Assembly (NCBI GenBank): GCA_038329865.1
Contig: JBBQNK010000012.1
Coordinates: forward strand, 1-64,000
Reading direction: 5' to 3'
DNA from: JANMES01 sp038329865
GTDB lineage: Bacteria > Planctomycetota > Phycisphaerae > Tepidisphaerales > Tepidisphaeraceae
DNA: 64,000 bases
A program made the position numbers and the translations under genes. The notes beneath the pieces were generated by a model. The model was not told the DNA's origin, did not search any database, and saw nothing but the letters and a program-made list of their open reading frames with translations. This document shows positions 27,851-36,045 of this stretch, piece by piece (position 1 is the first letter of the stretch; every line of letters begins with the position of its first letter).

Positions 27851-28969
27851 ATGTCGCTCACTGTTGAACCTCTTCGCCTCCGACGTCGCCACCACCAGGT
27901 ATTGCGGCTGCTTTGGCCGACGGAGAGCCTTTCGCGACGCGATCTGCAGCGCCGGCTCGATGTGCACCCCAACCTCATCGGCGACGACATCTCCCACCTG
28001 CTCAAGCACCGGCTGGTGAGCGAAGGGGAATCGATGATTAACGGGCGCGGGCGGCCCGGGATTCCGCTGCGGATCGACGCCTCAGCGCGTCACCTCATCG
28101 GGCTGGCGATCGGGCCGGGCGGCGTGCAGCTCAGCAAGGTCAATCTGCTCGGCCAGCCGATGGGCCCGCCGACCTTATTTAACAGCCCCAACCCCAGAAC
28201 GCTCATTCAACGAACCGCCGCGCTGCTGCGCGAATCGATCGATTCCGACACGCTCGCCATCGGCGCGAGCACCACGGGCCTGGTCGATCCGGCCGCGAAA
28301 ATGCTCCTCTCCAGCTCCGCCACGCCCGATGCGTTCTCCATCTCGCTCGCGCCGATCTACGACGCCGCCGGCGAAACGCCCATGATCGTGCAGAACGACA
28401 TGCACGCGCTGGCCGCCCGCTGGCTGCTCGGCGAAGGCGCCGCCACGCATGAAGACGTGTTGCTCGTCCTGTTGGAAGACGGGCGCATGGGCGGGGCGAT
28501 GCTGATCAACGGCTCGCCGAACCAGGGATGCGCCATCGGCGCCAATGAGATCGGGCACATGCGATTCCCCGTGCACACGCCGGTCTGTTTCTGCAGGCAC
28601 GAAGGGTGCCTCGAGCGTATTTTCAGCAGCGAACAGCTGGCCATGACCGACCCGGGCGCGAACCGCTCGCTGGCCGAGGCGATGGCGGACGGCGGCGCTC
28701 AATCCCCGGCGGCGGCGGCGATCCTCGGCCATCTCTGCAACGGCCTGGCCAACGCGACCAACTTCGTCCGCCCGCACCGCCTGATCATCACCGGATCGTT
28801 CGTCGAAAGCCCCGCGTTCTTCGACCGCCTGCAGAGCGGCATTCAACCGCTGCTGCTGGCGGGCCTGAGCGACCGCATGAAAATCGAACGCTGGTCCCTT
28901 CCCACGCTCACCTTCAGCGAAGTGGCGGCCTGGGTGGCGCTGGTGGACCTGCTGAACATCGGCGTATGA
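27851..28969 (+). CDS. ROK-family transcriptional regulator (NagC/XylR type)
   Basis: 372 residues. The N-terminal winged helix-turn-helix (HHQVLRLLWPTESLSRRDLQRRLDVHPNLIGDDISHLL) is followed by a sugar-kinase-like ROK domain with GASTTGLVDPAAK, VQNDMHALAARWLLGEG and the zinc motif CFCRHEGCLE (canonical CxCGxxGCxE with Arg for the first Gly). Divergent orientation from nagB-PIG-L suggests it represses that gene in response to an amino-sugar phosphate. The inducer is inferred from context only. Confidence 0.88.
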   Translation: MSLTVEPLRLRRRHHQVLRLLWPTESLSRRDLQRRLDVHPNLIGDDISHLLKHRLVSEGESMINGRGRPGIPLRIDASARHLIGLAIGPGGVQLSKVNLLGQPMGPPTLFNSPNPRTLIQRTAALLRESIDSDTLAIGASTTGLVDPAAKMLLSSSATPDAFSISLAPIYDAAGETPMIVQNDMHALAARWLLGEGAATHEDVLLVLLEDGRMGGAMLINGSPNQGCAIGANEIGHMRFPVHTPVCFCRHEGCLERIFSSEQLAMTDPGANRSLAEAMADGGAQSPAAAAILGHLCNGLANATNFVRPHRLIITGSFVESPAFFDRLQSGIQPLLLAGLSDRMKIERWSLPTLTFSEVAAWVALVDLLNIGV

Positions 28970-28981
28970 CCGGCGTAAGAG

Positions 28982-29135
28982 TTTTTGCCACAGATGGGGC
29001 ACGGATGTTCACAGATCATTCAGGATGGTGATTGGTGATTGTTACGTGACAGAAACAAAGCTGCCTTGGTCACGCACCAATCAACAATCACCATTTCCCA
29101 TCTGTGAACATCCGTGCCGCATCTGTGGCTAAAAA
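28982..29135. repeat. Palindromic repeat family F, nested copy 3
   Basis: 154-bp nested hairpin. The outer arms TTTTTGCCACAGATGGGGCA and TGCCGCATCTGTGGCTAAAAA enclose GGTGATTGGTGATTGTTA and CAATCAACAATCACC, the same inner element as at 17478. It lies between the ROK gene and the subtilase-like gene. Confidence 0.8.
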
Positions 29136-29162
29136 TTTTCCACATTCTTCTTGAGACAGCCC

Positions 29163-30914
29163 ATGCGTCCTATTCGAGTTTCGATTCTTTCCATTGCAAT
29201 CGTCGCAATTACAACGACGTTCGCGTCCGCGACGATCAAGGAAGACCTCGGCGTGGCGGCGTTGCAGAAGGAACTCGGAGATCACGCGCCCAACGGCGCT
29301 GGCGTGCCGGTCACGATCGTTGAATCGGCCAGCGTCACCTCCGCCAAGTACACCGGCAAGCAAATCGTCTACCCCGACGGCTCGCTGCCGCTCGAAGGGA
29401 ACGCGCACGCCAACACCGTCGGCGCGAATTTCTTCGGCAGCACGCGGTTCACCAACCCGATGGGCACGGGAATCACCGACATTGAAGCCTTCCGCACCGG
29501 CCCGTGGCAGAGCACGAAATTCCTCTACCAGAACGGCTCGTTCGGCCAGCCGCGCGTGTCCGGCAACGCCAGCCGGATCGCCAATCACAGCTACCAGTAT
29601 CTGGAGACCGACGACTTCACCGGCGACCGCCTGCGACGCATGGATTGGCTCGTGGCAACGGACGATTTTCTCCAGATCGTCGGCACGACCGGCAGCGGTG
29701 CGGCCATGCCGCTCGGCATGGGGTTCAACACGATCAGCATCGCCCCCGCCAGCGGCGGCGGCCCGCGACTCGGCACGGCCGAACTCTCGCCGCCCAGCAA
29801 ATCGATCCCCGACGCGCCGACCGATTCCGTCTACACCGCCGGCCGATTCAAGCCCGACCTCGTCGGCCCCACCGACGCCAGCGGCGCCTGCGGCTGGACC
29901 AGCGGCATCGCCGCGATGCTGATCCAAACCGCGCACCAGAACCCGGGCCTATCGCGTGGGCGATCGCAGATCTCCCCGCGCACGAAGGCAACAATCTACG
30001 ACGGCGAAACCAGCGAAGTAATTAAAGCGGCGCTGATGGCCGGGGCGCTGCGGAATTTCAAAGACAATAATCCGTACGACAGCCCGGAAGTGCGCGACTA
30101 CCGCGAGGGAATGATCTCGACAGTCTCGAATGATCCCGACGCGATGACGCCGCGGCCGGCCACACGACCGACGACGCGGCCCGCAACATCACCGACCACG
30201 CGAAGTGCCGCGAATGCGCCGACCACGAAGCCCGCGACGAACGCCGCAATGTCCGATACGCCGGCGACGCGGCCGGTTGATCCGGCGATCACGCGCGCGG
30301 AAACGCCGCCACCCATCACCGGCTCGACGACTCGCGAAGCGAATCAGAACGCACCCGCCACGCGCCCCGACGCCCCGACGACGCGCGTCGCCGCCACCAA
30401 GCCCGCCGCGATGGTTCGCGCCGCGACCGACAACGGCCTCGATCGCCGCTACGGCGCGGGGCAGGTCAACGCGTTCAACAGCTATCACATCCTCGCCGGC
30501 GGCGAGGCCGACAGTGCCGAAGACGGCGGCGGGGCGATCGGCGAAACCGGCTTCGACTACGACGACCACTTCGGCGGCGCGAACGGTTCCAACGCCGTCG
30601 CCACGTATACGTTCAAGCCGACGCGCGACGGGAAGTTCATCGCGTCGCTGGTGTGGAACGTAAAAATCGACGGCGGCACGCCGGCGCAGTTCGCCGGGCA
30701 GGCGACGCTCCACCATCTCTTCCTCACGCTCGTCGACGTATCGGCCGGCAAGTTCGCGGTAATTGCTATGCGCTCGGCCTCGACGATCGATAACACGCAA
30801 AATATCTGGACCGATGTGATCGCGAACCACGAGTACCAGCTGATCGTGACAACGAGCGACGTTGCGTTCGATTGGGACTACGGCCTGGCGTGGCGGATGG
30901 AAGCGGGGCGGTGA
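29163..30914 (+). CDS. Secreted degenerate subtilase-like protein
   Basis: 583 residues with signal peptide MRPIRVSILSIAIVAITTTFASA. The body has the order of an S8 subtilase: VPVTIVESASV where VAVIDTG is expected, HANTVGANFFGS for the His block, and RFKPDLVGPTDASGACGWTSGIAAMLIQTAH for the KPDxxAP...GTSxAxP Ser block. The Asp is replaced by Glu-Ser and the Ser block is altered, so activity is doubtful. Residues about 325-420 are a Thr/Pro/Ala-Arg low-complexity linker (TRPTTRPATSPTTR type), followed by a C-terminal beta-rich domain. It is probably a surface or periplasmic protein. Confidence 0.55.
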   Translation: MRPIRVSILSIAIVAITTTFASATIKEDLGVAALQKELGDHAPNGAGVPVTIVESASVTSAKYTGKQIVYPDGSLPLEGNAHANTVGANFFGSTRFTNPMGTGITDIEAFRTGPWQSTKFLYQNGSFGQPRVSGNASRIANHSYQYLETDDFTGDRLRRMDWLVATDDFLQIVGTTGSGAAMPLGMGFNTISIAPASGGGPRLGTAELSPPSKSIPDAPTDSVYTAGRFKPDLVGPTDASGACGWTSGIAAMLIQTAHQNPGLSRGRSQISPRTKATIYDGETSEVIKAALMAGALRNFKDNNPYDSPEVRDYREGMISTVSNDPDAMTPRPATRPTTRPATSPTTRSAANAPTTKPATNAAMSDTPATRPVDPAITRAETPPPITGSTTREANQNAPATRPDAPTTRVAATKPAAMVRAATDNGLDRRYGAGQVNAFNSYHILAGGEADSAEDGGGAIGETGFDYDDHFGGANGSNAVATYTFKPTRDGKFIASLVWNVKIDGGTPAQFAGQATLHHLFLTLVDVSAGKFAVIAMRSASTIDNTQNIWTDVIANHEYQLIVTTSDVAFDWDYGLAWRMEAGR

Positions 30915-30969
30915 TCGTCGCTGGTGATGTCGTAGACTCGTGCCGGTCAAAATCGAAGGAATCTGATTC

Positions 30970-31032
30970 GTGTAGCCGGCGAGCTTGCTCGCCGTGTTAA
31001 CGTTCAACGGCGAGCAAGCTCGCCGCCTACAC
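30970..31032. repeat. Palindromic repeat family C, copy 1
   Basis: 63-bp hairpin, arms GTGTAGCCGGCGAGCTTGCT and AGCAAGCTCGCCGCCTACAC. Sister copies are at 35871 and, inside a gene, 41741. Confidence 0.85.
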
Positions 31033-31092
31033 GCGGGATCATCACAAACCGATCGGATTTTCCATCCTGCAACAATTCGGTAGTGGGTCACT

Positions 31093-31283
31093 TAGAGCAT
31101 CTCAACTTCACCTGTATCGCCCGACCCTAGAGCGAGTCAACTTAAGGTGTAGCGTCATCCCGAGGTACGCCGAGGGATCTCGGATTTCAAACGGTTCTCG
31201 TGCTCCCGAGATCCCTCGGCGTACCTCGGGATGACGGAGACAAAACATCCGACGCCCGCTACGGTTGAAGTTGATATGCTCTA
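31093..31283. repeat. MITE-like element with terminal inverted repeats around a family B hairpin
   Basis: 191 bp. The left end TAGAGCATCTCAACTTCACC matches the inverted right end (GGTTGAAGTTGATATGCTCTA) with one mismatch and one indel. Inside is the B hairpin 31153-31236, arms CGTCATCCCGAGGTACGCCG and CGGCGTACCTCGGGATGACG. Confidence 0.75.
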
Positions 31284-31288
31284 GCAGT

Positions 31289-31391
31289 CGTTATCCTGAG
31301 GTACCCCGAAGGATCTTGCGTCCACGCAAGTCGGCTAGATCCTTCGGAGTACCTCAGGATGACGATAAGCCTGAAATTGGTATGCTCTAAA
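31289..31391. repeat. Palindromic repeat family B, copy 2, with one terminal repeat
   Basis: The hairpin 31289-31364 (CGTTATCCTGAGGTACCCCG / CGGAGTACCTCAGGATGACG) is followed by ATTGGTATGCTCTAAA, the inverted form of the terminal repeat seen at 31093. It abuts the preceding element as if inserted next to it. Confidence 0.75.
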
Positions 31392-31473
31392 AATCCACGA
31401 CTTATGGCGTTCATGCAAAAAGTTGGAGCCGCCCGTGCGACGGATTCCAAACCAGACCACCACGAAAAGTCTA

Positions 31474-31502
31474 TTGACTTTTGGTACGGTCTATGTTAGG
31501 AT
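31474..31502 (+). promoter_or_regulatory. Sigma-70-type promoter
   Basis: TTGACT (31474-31479), a 17-nt spacer, and TAGGAT (31497-31502). Downstream transcribed sequence begins near 31509 with no annotated gene except a 22-codon ORF. This is one of the best promoter matches seen in the window. Confidence 0.6.
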
Positions 31503-31515
31503 TACATAGGACCGT
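31486..31515. promoter_or_regulatory. Palindrome overlapping the -10 element (possible operator)
   Basis: ACGGTCTATGT and ACATAGGACCGT form an inverted repeat with one extra base in the right arm. It is centred on the -10 box and start site, as expected for a repressor site, although the RNA hairpin it would form is an alternative explanation. Confidence 0.45.
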
Positions 31516-31576
31516 GCAGTTCTTTGAAAAGTGAACAAATCCAAACCAATCCGGGGAGGAATTCTTCCGGGCGGGG

Positions 31577-31645
31577 ATGAAAATACGTCGAAATCTGCGA
31601 CTTTGGGGTCGTTTTGGGGTTGGCTTGGGGTGGTTTTGGGGTTGA
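31577..31645 (+). CDS. Putative 22-residue Trp/Gly-rich peptide
   Basis: ATG-initiated 22-codon frame beginning MKIRRNLRLWG and continuing Gly/Trp/Phe/Val-rich to a TGA. It has a basic N-terminus and a hydrophobic remainder. It lies about 70 nt downstream of the promoter at 31474. GGGGAGGA is 16 nt upstream of the ATG, further than normal, and GCGGGG directly precedes it. The coding strand consists of repeated TTTTGGGG-type runs, so the frame may be a by-product of a G-rich repeat. Translation is uncertain. Confidence 0.3.
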   Translation: MKIRRNLRLWGRFGVGLGWFWG

Positions 31646-31800
31646 AAAGGGGGCGCTTTTAGTCACCTCTGGGCACCCTGTTGCACACCCTGTTTTTGCG
31701 ATAAACTACTGTGAATAATTGACTTACGAAACATCGGCAGAAATTGCCAGAGAATTTTTTTCGCGCCTTGGCTTGGGTCGCGGAACGGGACGAGCGTTCA

Positions 31801-31879
31801 CGCCAGTGTCTGAGGTAATCCGAAGCCCCGGATCTTTCGCGCGGAAGATCCGCGGCTTCGGCGTACCTCAGACCCGGCG
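31801..31879. repeat. Palindromic repeat, family B relative
   Basis: 79-bp imperfect hairpin: CGCCAGTGTCTGAGGTAATC ... GCGTACCTCAGACCCGGCG, with an inner stem GGATCTTTCGCGCGGAAGATCC. It lies just after the stop of the convergent secreted-protein gene and could terminate it. Confidence 0.65.
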
Positions 31880-31892
31880 TGGGTTCAATCGC

Positions 31893-34190
31893 TTACGGTA
31901 CTGCGACGAACACCGCGCCCGATTCATTCCCCTGGCGATCGACGGCGGTGATCGCGTAGTACGCTGAACCGGTCAGCGGCGCGGACCAATCGAGATAGTT
32001 CGTCATCTGCGACAGCGGCGAAGCGATCAGCCGCTTCTGCACGATGCCGGGTTGGGCGGTGGCGCTGAAGTAGATGTTGTAGTAACGCAGATCGCTCGCG
32101 GGCGAAGCGTCCCACTTCAGGCGGTACTGGCCCTTGGCGTCGGGCTCGGCGGCGGCGGTGAAATTCGTCACCGCCGGCGGGGCGGTGGTGTCGAACTTCG
32201 TCAGCGGCGGCTTGGAGTCGTTCTGAATGCCGTCGGTCGGCAGGACCGAGACTTCGACCGAGTTGCTCGTGGTGTCGCTCTCCAGTGTTGACCATTCCTC
32301 GGCCGTCACGAAGTACGTTGATTTCGTGCCGTCCATCTTCGGATTCTTGTCGGTGAAGGTGTAGCTTTCCTGCATCTTTCCGTCAGCACCGCGGGCGGGG
32401 ACGACTTGCTGCGTGAGTTCCACTGCCTCGGCGTCGCCGTCTTTGCGATAGACGTGAAAGCCTTTGGTCTCGACGGCCAGCGGTACGGGTTTCCACGTGA
32501 GATCTGCAGCGTGCTCCTTGAAGCGCGTCTTCACGACCAGATCCGTCGGCGCTTCCGGCCGGCGAAGCACGGCGACGTAAACGCCCACCCACTCTTCCGT
32601 CGGCTGCAGCATGCAGGAGTGGAACCACACTTTCGTCGAGTCGCGGCTCAGCAGCGGGCGCGGGACCGACGAGTACGGGCGGAAGTCGTTGTTGTCCATG
32701 CCGGACCAAACAAGCTTGCCGGTTTTGCGATCGACCTTCGTGCCGCCGCGCACGTCGGAGTAGGTGTAGCAGAGGACGGCGGCGTTCTTCGTATCGCGCG
32801 CGTCGCCGGCGAAGATGGAGTCAGAAGCGGGCACGCGCTTGCGCCATTCGGCACTGGAGCCGGCGATGTGTACGGCGAAGAAGTTGGGGTTGAACGACTC
32901 GCCGCCGGCCACGTGTCCGCCCGGCGCGGGAGTGATGAAAACGGGTGGCGTGCCGGCTTCGTAGTCGCGCAGCCACAGGCCCCAGTCGCCGGTTTTTTGC
33001 CCGTCGACCGTGGCCGGCCCGCTGTAGTACAGGCCCACGTGCGTGTCGTCGATGAACCGCCCGTGCGATTCGTACTGCGCGAACTGATTGCCCCCGCCGT
33101 CGCTGTTGATCGGGCCGTGCTCGGGCACGCCGTCCAGGCCGTTGGTGATGTCGAGGCCCCACCCGAGCTTCTCCCCTTCCTGCGTCATCGGCCCGTAGTT
33201 CCAGCCGATCTTGTTACTCGATCCGCCGAACATCAGCGAGTGGAACTGGTAATTGTTCTTCGCGTCGTGCAGGACTTTTCCGTCATTGCCGAGCACTTCC
33301 GGCAGGCCGTAGTCCATCGGGTGGTGGTAGTAGAAGCCCGGCTCGCCCGGCTTCTTGTTCAGGTCGATGACGTGGATCTGCGGCATGTACGGCAGTTGCC
33401 CGGTCTTGCGATCCGGGTCGGCGTTGTTGTCCTGGATGAGCAGCTTGCGGTCCTTACTGACAGCCTGGATGAACTTCGGTTGCGTGGTGGCGAACTTCGC
33501 GATGACCTCGGCCTTGCTCGGCTTGTCGTCGAGCGCGAGCGTGACTTTGAACAGCTGATTTGGATCCGCGTAGTAGGCCACGCGCGGTTCGACCGGGTCC
33601 ATGATGTTGAATTTCCCCGGCATGCCGTTGGCTTTGCCGAGCGGTTTGCCGGTGTCGTCGAACATGTCGACGATCATCGCGCGCTGGCCGGAGTAGTCGG
33701 CGTTCATCTTGAAGTTCTTGCCCATCCATCCGGTGTTTTTCAGCTTGCCGTCTTTGTCGATGAACGCGCGGTTGCCCATGAAAAGGATCTGCCGCCCGTC
33801 CACGGTCCACACCGGCCGGCCGAGATCGGGGTGGGAAATATCGCTGCACAACTCGCGCGTGAGGCTCATGACTTCGTGGCCGCTGGTGACATCGCGGAAG
33901 AAGATCGTCTCGGGCTGCGCCGCGCCGCTGGCGTCGAACAACTTGGCGAACGGCTTGCGATAGAGATTGTTGATGCGCGACGTGAGCTCTTCCAGATCGT
34001 CGCAGACGCGGTACGGCTCGGTGATGACTCCGTGCGGCACGGGATCGACCGGCTCGCCGGCGGCGTGCTCGGTCGCGGCGGGTTGCGTGGCCGCGGGCTG
34101 CGTCACAGGCATTTCCTCCGCGAGGATGAACGTGGTCGAAATGCTCAAGGCCAGAACAGCGGTGCGGAACAAAGTGGAATTCAATTTCAT
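31893..34190 (-). CDS. Secreted protein with propeller-like region and fibronectin type III domains
   Basis: 765 residues with signal peptide MKLNSTLFRTAVLALSISTTFILA, then a Thr/Gln/Pro/Ala linker. The central 450 residues have TolB/WD40-like blocks (SHPDLGRPVWTVDGRQILFMGNR, YESHGRFIDDTHVGLYYSG, PRPLLSRDSTKVWFHS). Two C-terminal FN3-like units follow (RRPEAPTDLVVKTRFKEHAADLTWKPV and PPAVTNFTAAAEPDAKGQYRLKWDAS...). The start at 34190 is chosen for the signal sequence. It probably binds or degrades extracellular polymers; no catalytic motif is identified. An M14 peptidase gene lies upstream on the same strand. Confidence 0.65.
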   Translation of the reverse strand: MKLNSTLFRTAVLALSISTTFILAEEMPVTQPAATQPAATEHAAGEPVDPVPHGVITEPYRVCDDLEELTSRINNLYRKPFAKLFDASGAAQPETIFFRDVTSGHEVMSLTRELCSDISHPDLGRPVWTVDGRQILFMGNRAFIDKDGKLKNTGWMGKNFKMNADYSGQRAMIVDMFDDTGKPLGKANGMPGKFNIMDPVEPRVAYYADPNQLFKVTLALDDKPSKAEVIAKFATTQPKFIQAVSKDRKLLIQDNNADPDRKTGQLPYMPQIHVIDLNKKPGEPGFYYHHPMDYGLPEVLGNDGKVLHDAKNNYQFHSLMFGGSSNKIGWNYGPMTQEGEKLGWGLDITNGLDGVPEHGPINSDGGGNQFAQYESHGRFIDDTHVGLYYSGPATVDGQKTGDWGLWLRDYEAGTPPVFITPAPGGHVAGGESFNPNFFAVHIAGSSAEWRKRVPASDSIFAGDARDTKNAAVLCYTYSDVRGGTKVDRKTGKLVWSGMDNNDFRPYSSVPRPLLSRDSTKVWFHSCMLQPTEEWVGVYVAVLRRPEAPTDLVVKTRFKEHAADLTWKPVPLAVETKGFHVYRKDGDAEAVELTQQVVPARGADGKMQESYTFTDKNPKMDGTKSTYFVTAEEWSTLESDTTSNSVEVSVLPTDGIQNDSKPPLTKFDTTAPPAVTNFTAAAEPDAKGQYRLKWDASPASDLRYYNIYFSATAQPGIVQKRLIASPLSQMTNYLDWSAPLTGSAYYAITAVDRQGNESGAVFVAVP

Positions 34191-34226
34191 AAGGGCACCC
34201 GATTTAAAATGTCCGGCGACTCTTTC

Positions 34227-34430
34227 GTGGCATGGGCAGCTTGCCCATGAGCGTGTACACACGCAGTATGAGCCGTACGCGGCTCATGCAGCAAGAGCGA
34301 AGCGATCTTCGTCTCTCATCAAGATCGCTGCGCTCTTGCCTCATCGGTCGAGCACGACCGATCGTCGCGGCATACGGCTCGACTGAACTCGCCGAAGTCC
34401 CCGACCCATGGGCAAGCTGCCCATGCCACT
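34227..34430. repeat. Cluster of nested short palindromes (family J)
   Basis: Outer arms GTGGCATGGGCAGCTTGCCC and GGGCAAGCTGCCCATGCCAC enclose at least three more hairpins: ATGAGCCGTACGCGGCTCAT, GCAAGAGCGAAGCGATCTT / AAGATCGCTGCGCTCTTGC, and CGGTCGAGCACGACCG. A further arm copy lies at about 34457-34475. Confidence 0.75.
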
Positions 34431-34482
34431 TCAGATCGTCGCGGCCTACGCGACGCACGGGCAAGCTGCCCATGCGACGAAA

Positions 34483-35763
34483 TCACTGAAACGCAAACGC
34501 GATCTCGTATTCACCGGCCGTCAGTTCCGGCACGGTGGCGACGGCGAATGTCGTGAACTTTCCCTGCCAGGAATAGAAGCCGTCGGTTTCGCCGGGGCTC
34601 AGCCGCTGGCCGTTGATCGTCACGGTCTTGGCGTGCCAGCGCCCGGCAACGCGGACCTGGATTCCCGCGCCGGCGGTCAACTTCGGGCCGGTGTAGGCGA
34701 GCTGAATCGTCTTGGCCTGCGGCGGCTCGGGAAGGACGGGCGTCAGCTTCGTGAACGAGGCGGCGTGCTGCCACAGTTCGATCCGGCTCGCCCGCCGCGC
34801 GGCCGCGGTTTTGCCGGCGGCAACGATGCCGGTGTGCATCATCCCCACGGCGATCGAGCACGGATAGCCCGGGTAATACATTCGCGGATACCGGCGAGTG
34901 CCGACCGCCAGGAGCGGCTTGAGTCGATTCACGCCTGCCAGCGCGCGGCGGTTGGCCGGGTAGGCGATTTCATTGTGCTCGGCGCTTTCGGTTAGGAACA
35001 CCAGCGACTTGAACCGCCGGTACGCGTAGAGCGTGGAGCTCGGCTGATTCAGATCCGTCCCGCCCCAGCCGGGCCAGCTGAGCGGGTGCACCGCGTGAGG
35101 AATGCCCGATCGCTCCCCGGCGTCGGCCATCGCGCCGGCGATTTCGTACAAAAGTCGCTCGTCCTCGGTGTACGGCTTGCTCGGCGGGAAGAGGACGATG
35201 TCGTGGCTGCACCCGGCGTGCCCGCGGGCGTGCATGTCGACGTACACGTCCGGCTGAAGCTCATTGGCGATCATCTCGAACGCGATGGCCTCGGGCGAGA
35301 CGGCGCCGGTGTCAGCATGATCGAGATTCGGCTTCACGCCCGCCGGCGTTTCGTAGGTGTCGGCGGCGGCGGCGTCGGGGCTGGCGTTGGGGACGATCAC
35401 GATCTTCTGCCGGCGCAGCAGCGGGCGGCCGTCGGACGATAGCAGGTAGTCCATCAGCCGCAGCGCGACCATCCGGGCGGATTCTTCATTCCCGTGCTGC
35501 CCGGCGACGATCAGCACGTGCTGCTTGTCGGCGTCGTCGACGCGGTGGTCGGTGAAGGTGACGGCATCAATAGGCCGGCCCTGGGCGGTACGCAGTATCG
35601 TCCGGCTCTGAACGTACTCCGGCTTGCGGAGCTGGAGCGAGGCGACACGTGCGAGGATTTCCTCGCCGGTGGGACTGATAGCGTCGCCGTGGCGAGCGGT
35701 CGAACCCGCCGCCAAGCCGTCTGACTTTTGCGGCGATGCTTTTCGGGTTGGACGCTTGCTCAT
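34483..35763 (-). CDS. M14-family zinc carboxypeptidase-like protein
   Basis: 426 residues. The zinc ligands of M14 peptidases are visible: AGQHGNEESARM (HxxE) and YVDMHARGH (His); LTESAEHNE supplies the catalytic Glu. NASPDAAAADTYETPAGVKPNLDHAD is a typical intervening loop. The C-terminal 110 residues form a beta-rich accessory domain. No signal peptide is obvious at the chosen start (35763), though the start is uncertain because no Shine-Dalgarno stands out. It probably hydrolyses a peptide or amide at a C-terminus; the substrate is unknown. Confidence 0.82.
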   Translation of the reverse strand: MSKRPTRKASPQKSDGLAAGSTARHGDAISPTGEEILARVASLQLRKPEYVQSRTILRTAQGRPIDAVTFTDHRVDDADKQHVLIVAGQHGNEESARMVALRLMDYLLSSDGRPLLRRQKIVIVPNASPDAAAADTYETPAGVKPNLDHADTGAVSPEAIAFEMIANELQPDVYVDMHARGHAGCSHDIVLFPPSKPYTEDERLLYEIAGAMADAGERSGIPHAVHPLSWPGWGGTDLNQPSSTLYAYRRFKSLVFLTESAEHNEIAYPANRRALAGVNRLKPLLAVGTRRYPRMYYPGYPCSIAVGMMHTGIVAAGKTAAARRASRIELWQHAASFTKLTPVLPEPPQAKTIQLAYTGPKLTAGAGIQVRVAGRWHAKTVTINGQRLSPGETDGFYSWQGKFTTFAVATVPELTAGEYEIAFAFQ

Positions 35764-35870
35764 CTGACTACTGATACTAACCCGCGGGAAATCTGATGCA
35801 ATGCGCATTTTATCATTGCAAGATAGTTACTCATCATAGATGATGTCGTGGCAATCGGATGAACGACTCA

Positions 35871-35932
35871 TGTAGCCGGCGAGCTTGCTCGCCGCGATGC
35901 ATTAAACGGCAAGCAACCTCGCCGGCTGCACA
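35871..35932. repeat. Palindromic repeat family C, copy 2
   Basis: 62-bp hairpin, arms TGTAGCCGGCGAGCTTGCTC and (with two mismatches) AGCAACCTCGCCGGCTGCA, in the divergent gap between the M14 and IclR genes. Confidence 0.8.
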
Positions 35933-36045
35933 AAAGATAGGTCGATCGCATCGCGATTTGCAAAATGATCGCATTTTTAGCGCCGCCGCACAGAGCGATC
36001 GGCGTGGCGGATTGAGCTGTCCTCTCTTAGTGAGTGAGTCCTTGA

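Larger units (their letters stand above)
30915..31892. other. Gene-poor 1-kb region with repeats, promoter and small ORF
   Basis: 978 nt without a conventional gene. In order: a family C hairpin (30970), a 191-bp MITE-like unit (31093-31283), a second family B hairpin (31289), a promoter with overlapping palindrome (31474-31515), a 22-codon ORF with G-rich sequence (31577-31645), and a third B-like hairpin (31801-31879). Confidence 0.65.

Noticed and set aside
32406..34250. 614-codon open frame antisense to the secreted propeller/FN3 gene
   Set aside because: The opposite strand has a signal peptide and recognisable domains. This frame is a GC-rich shadow with no motifs.
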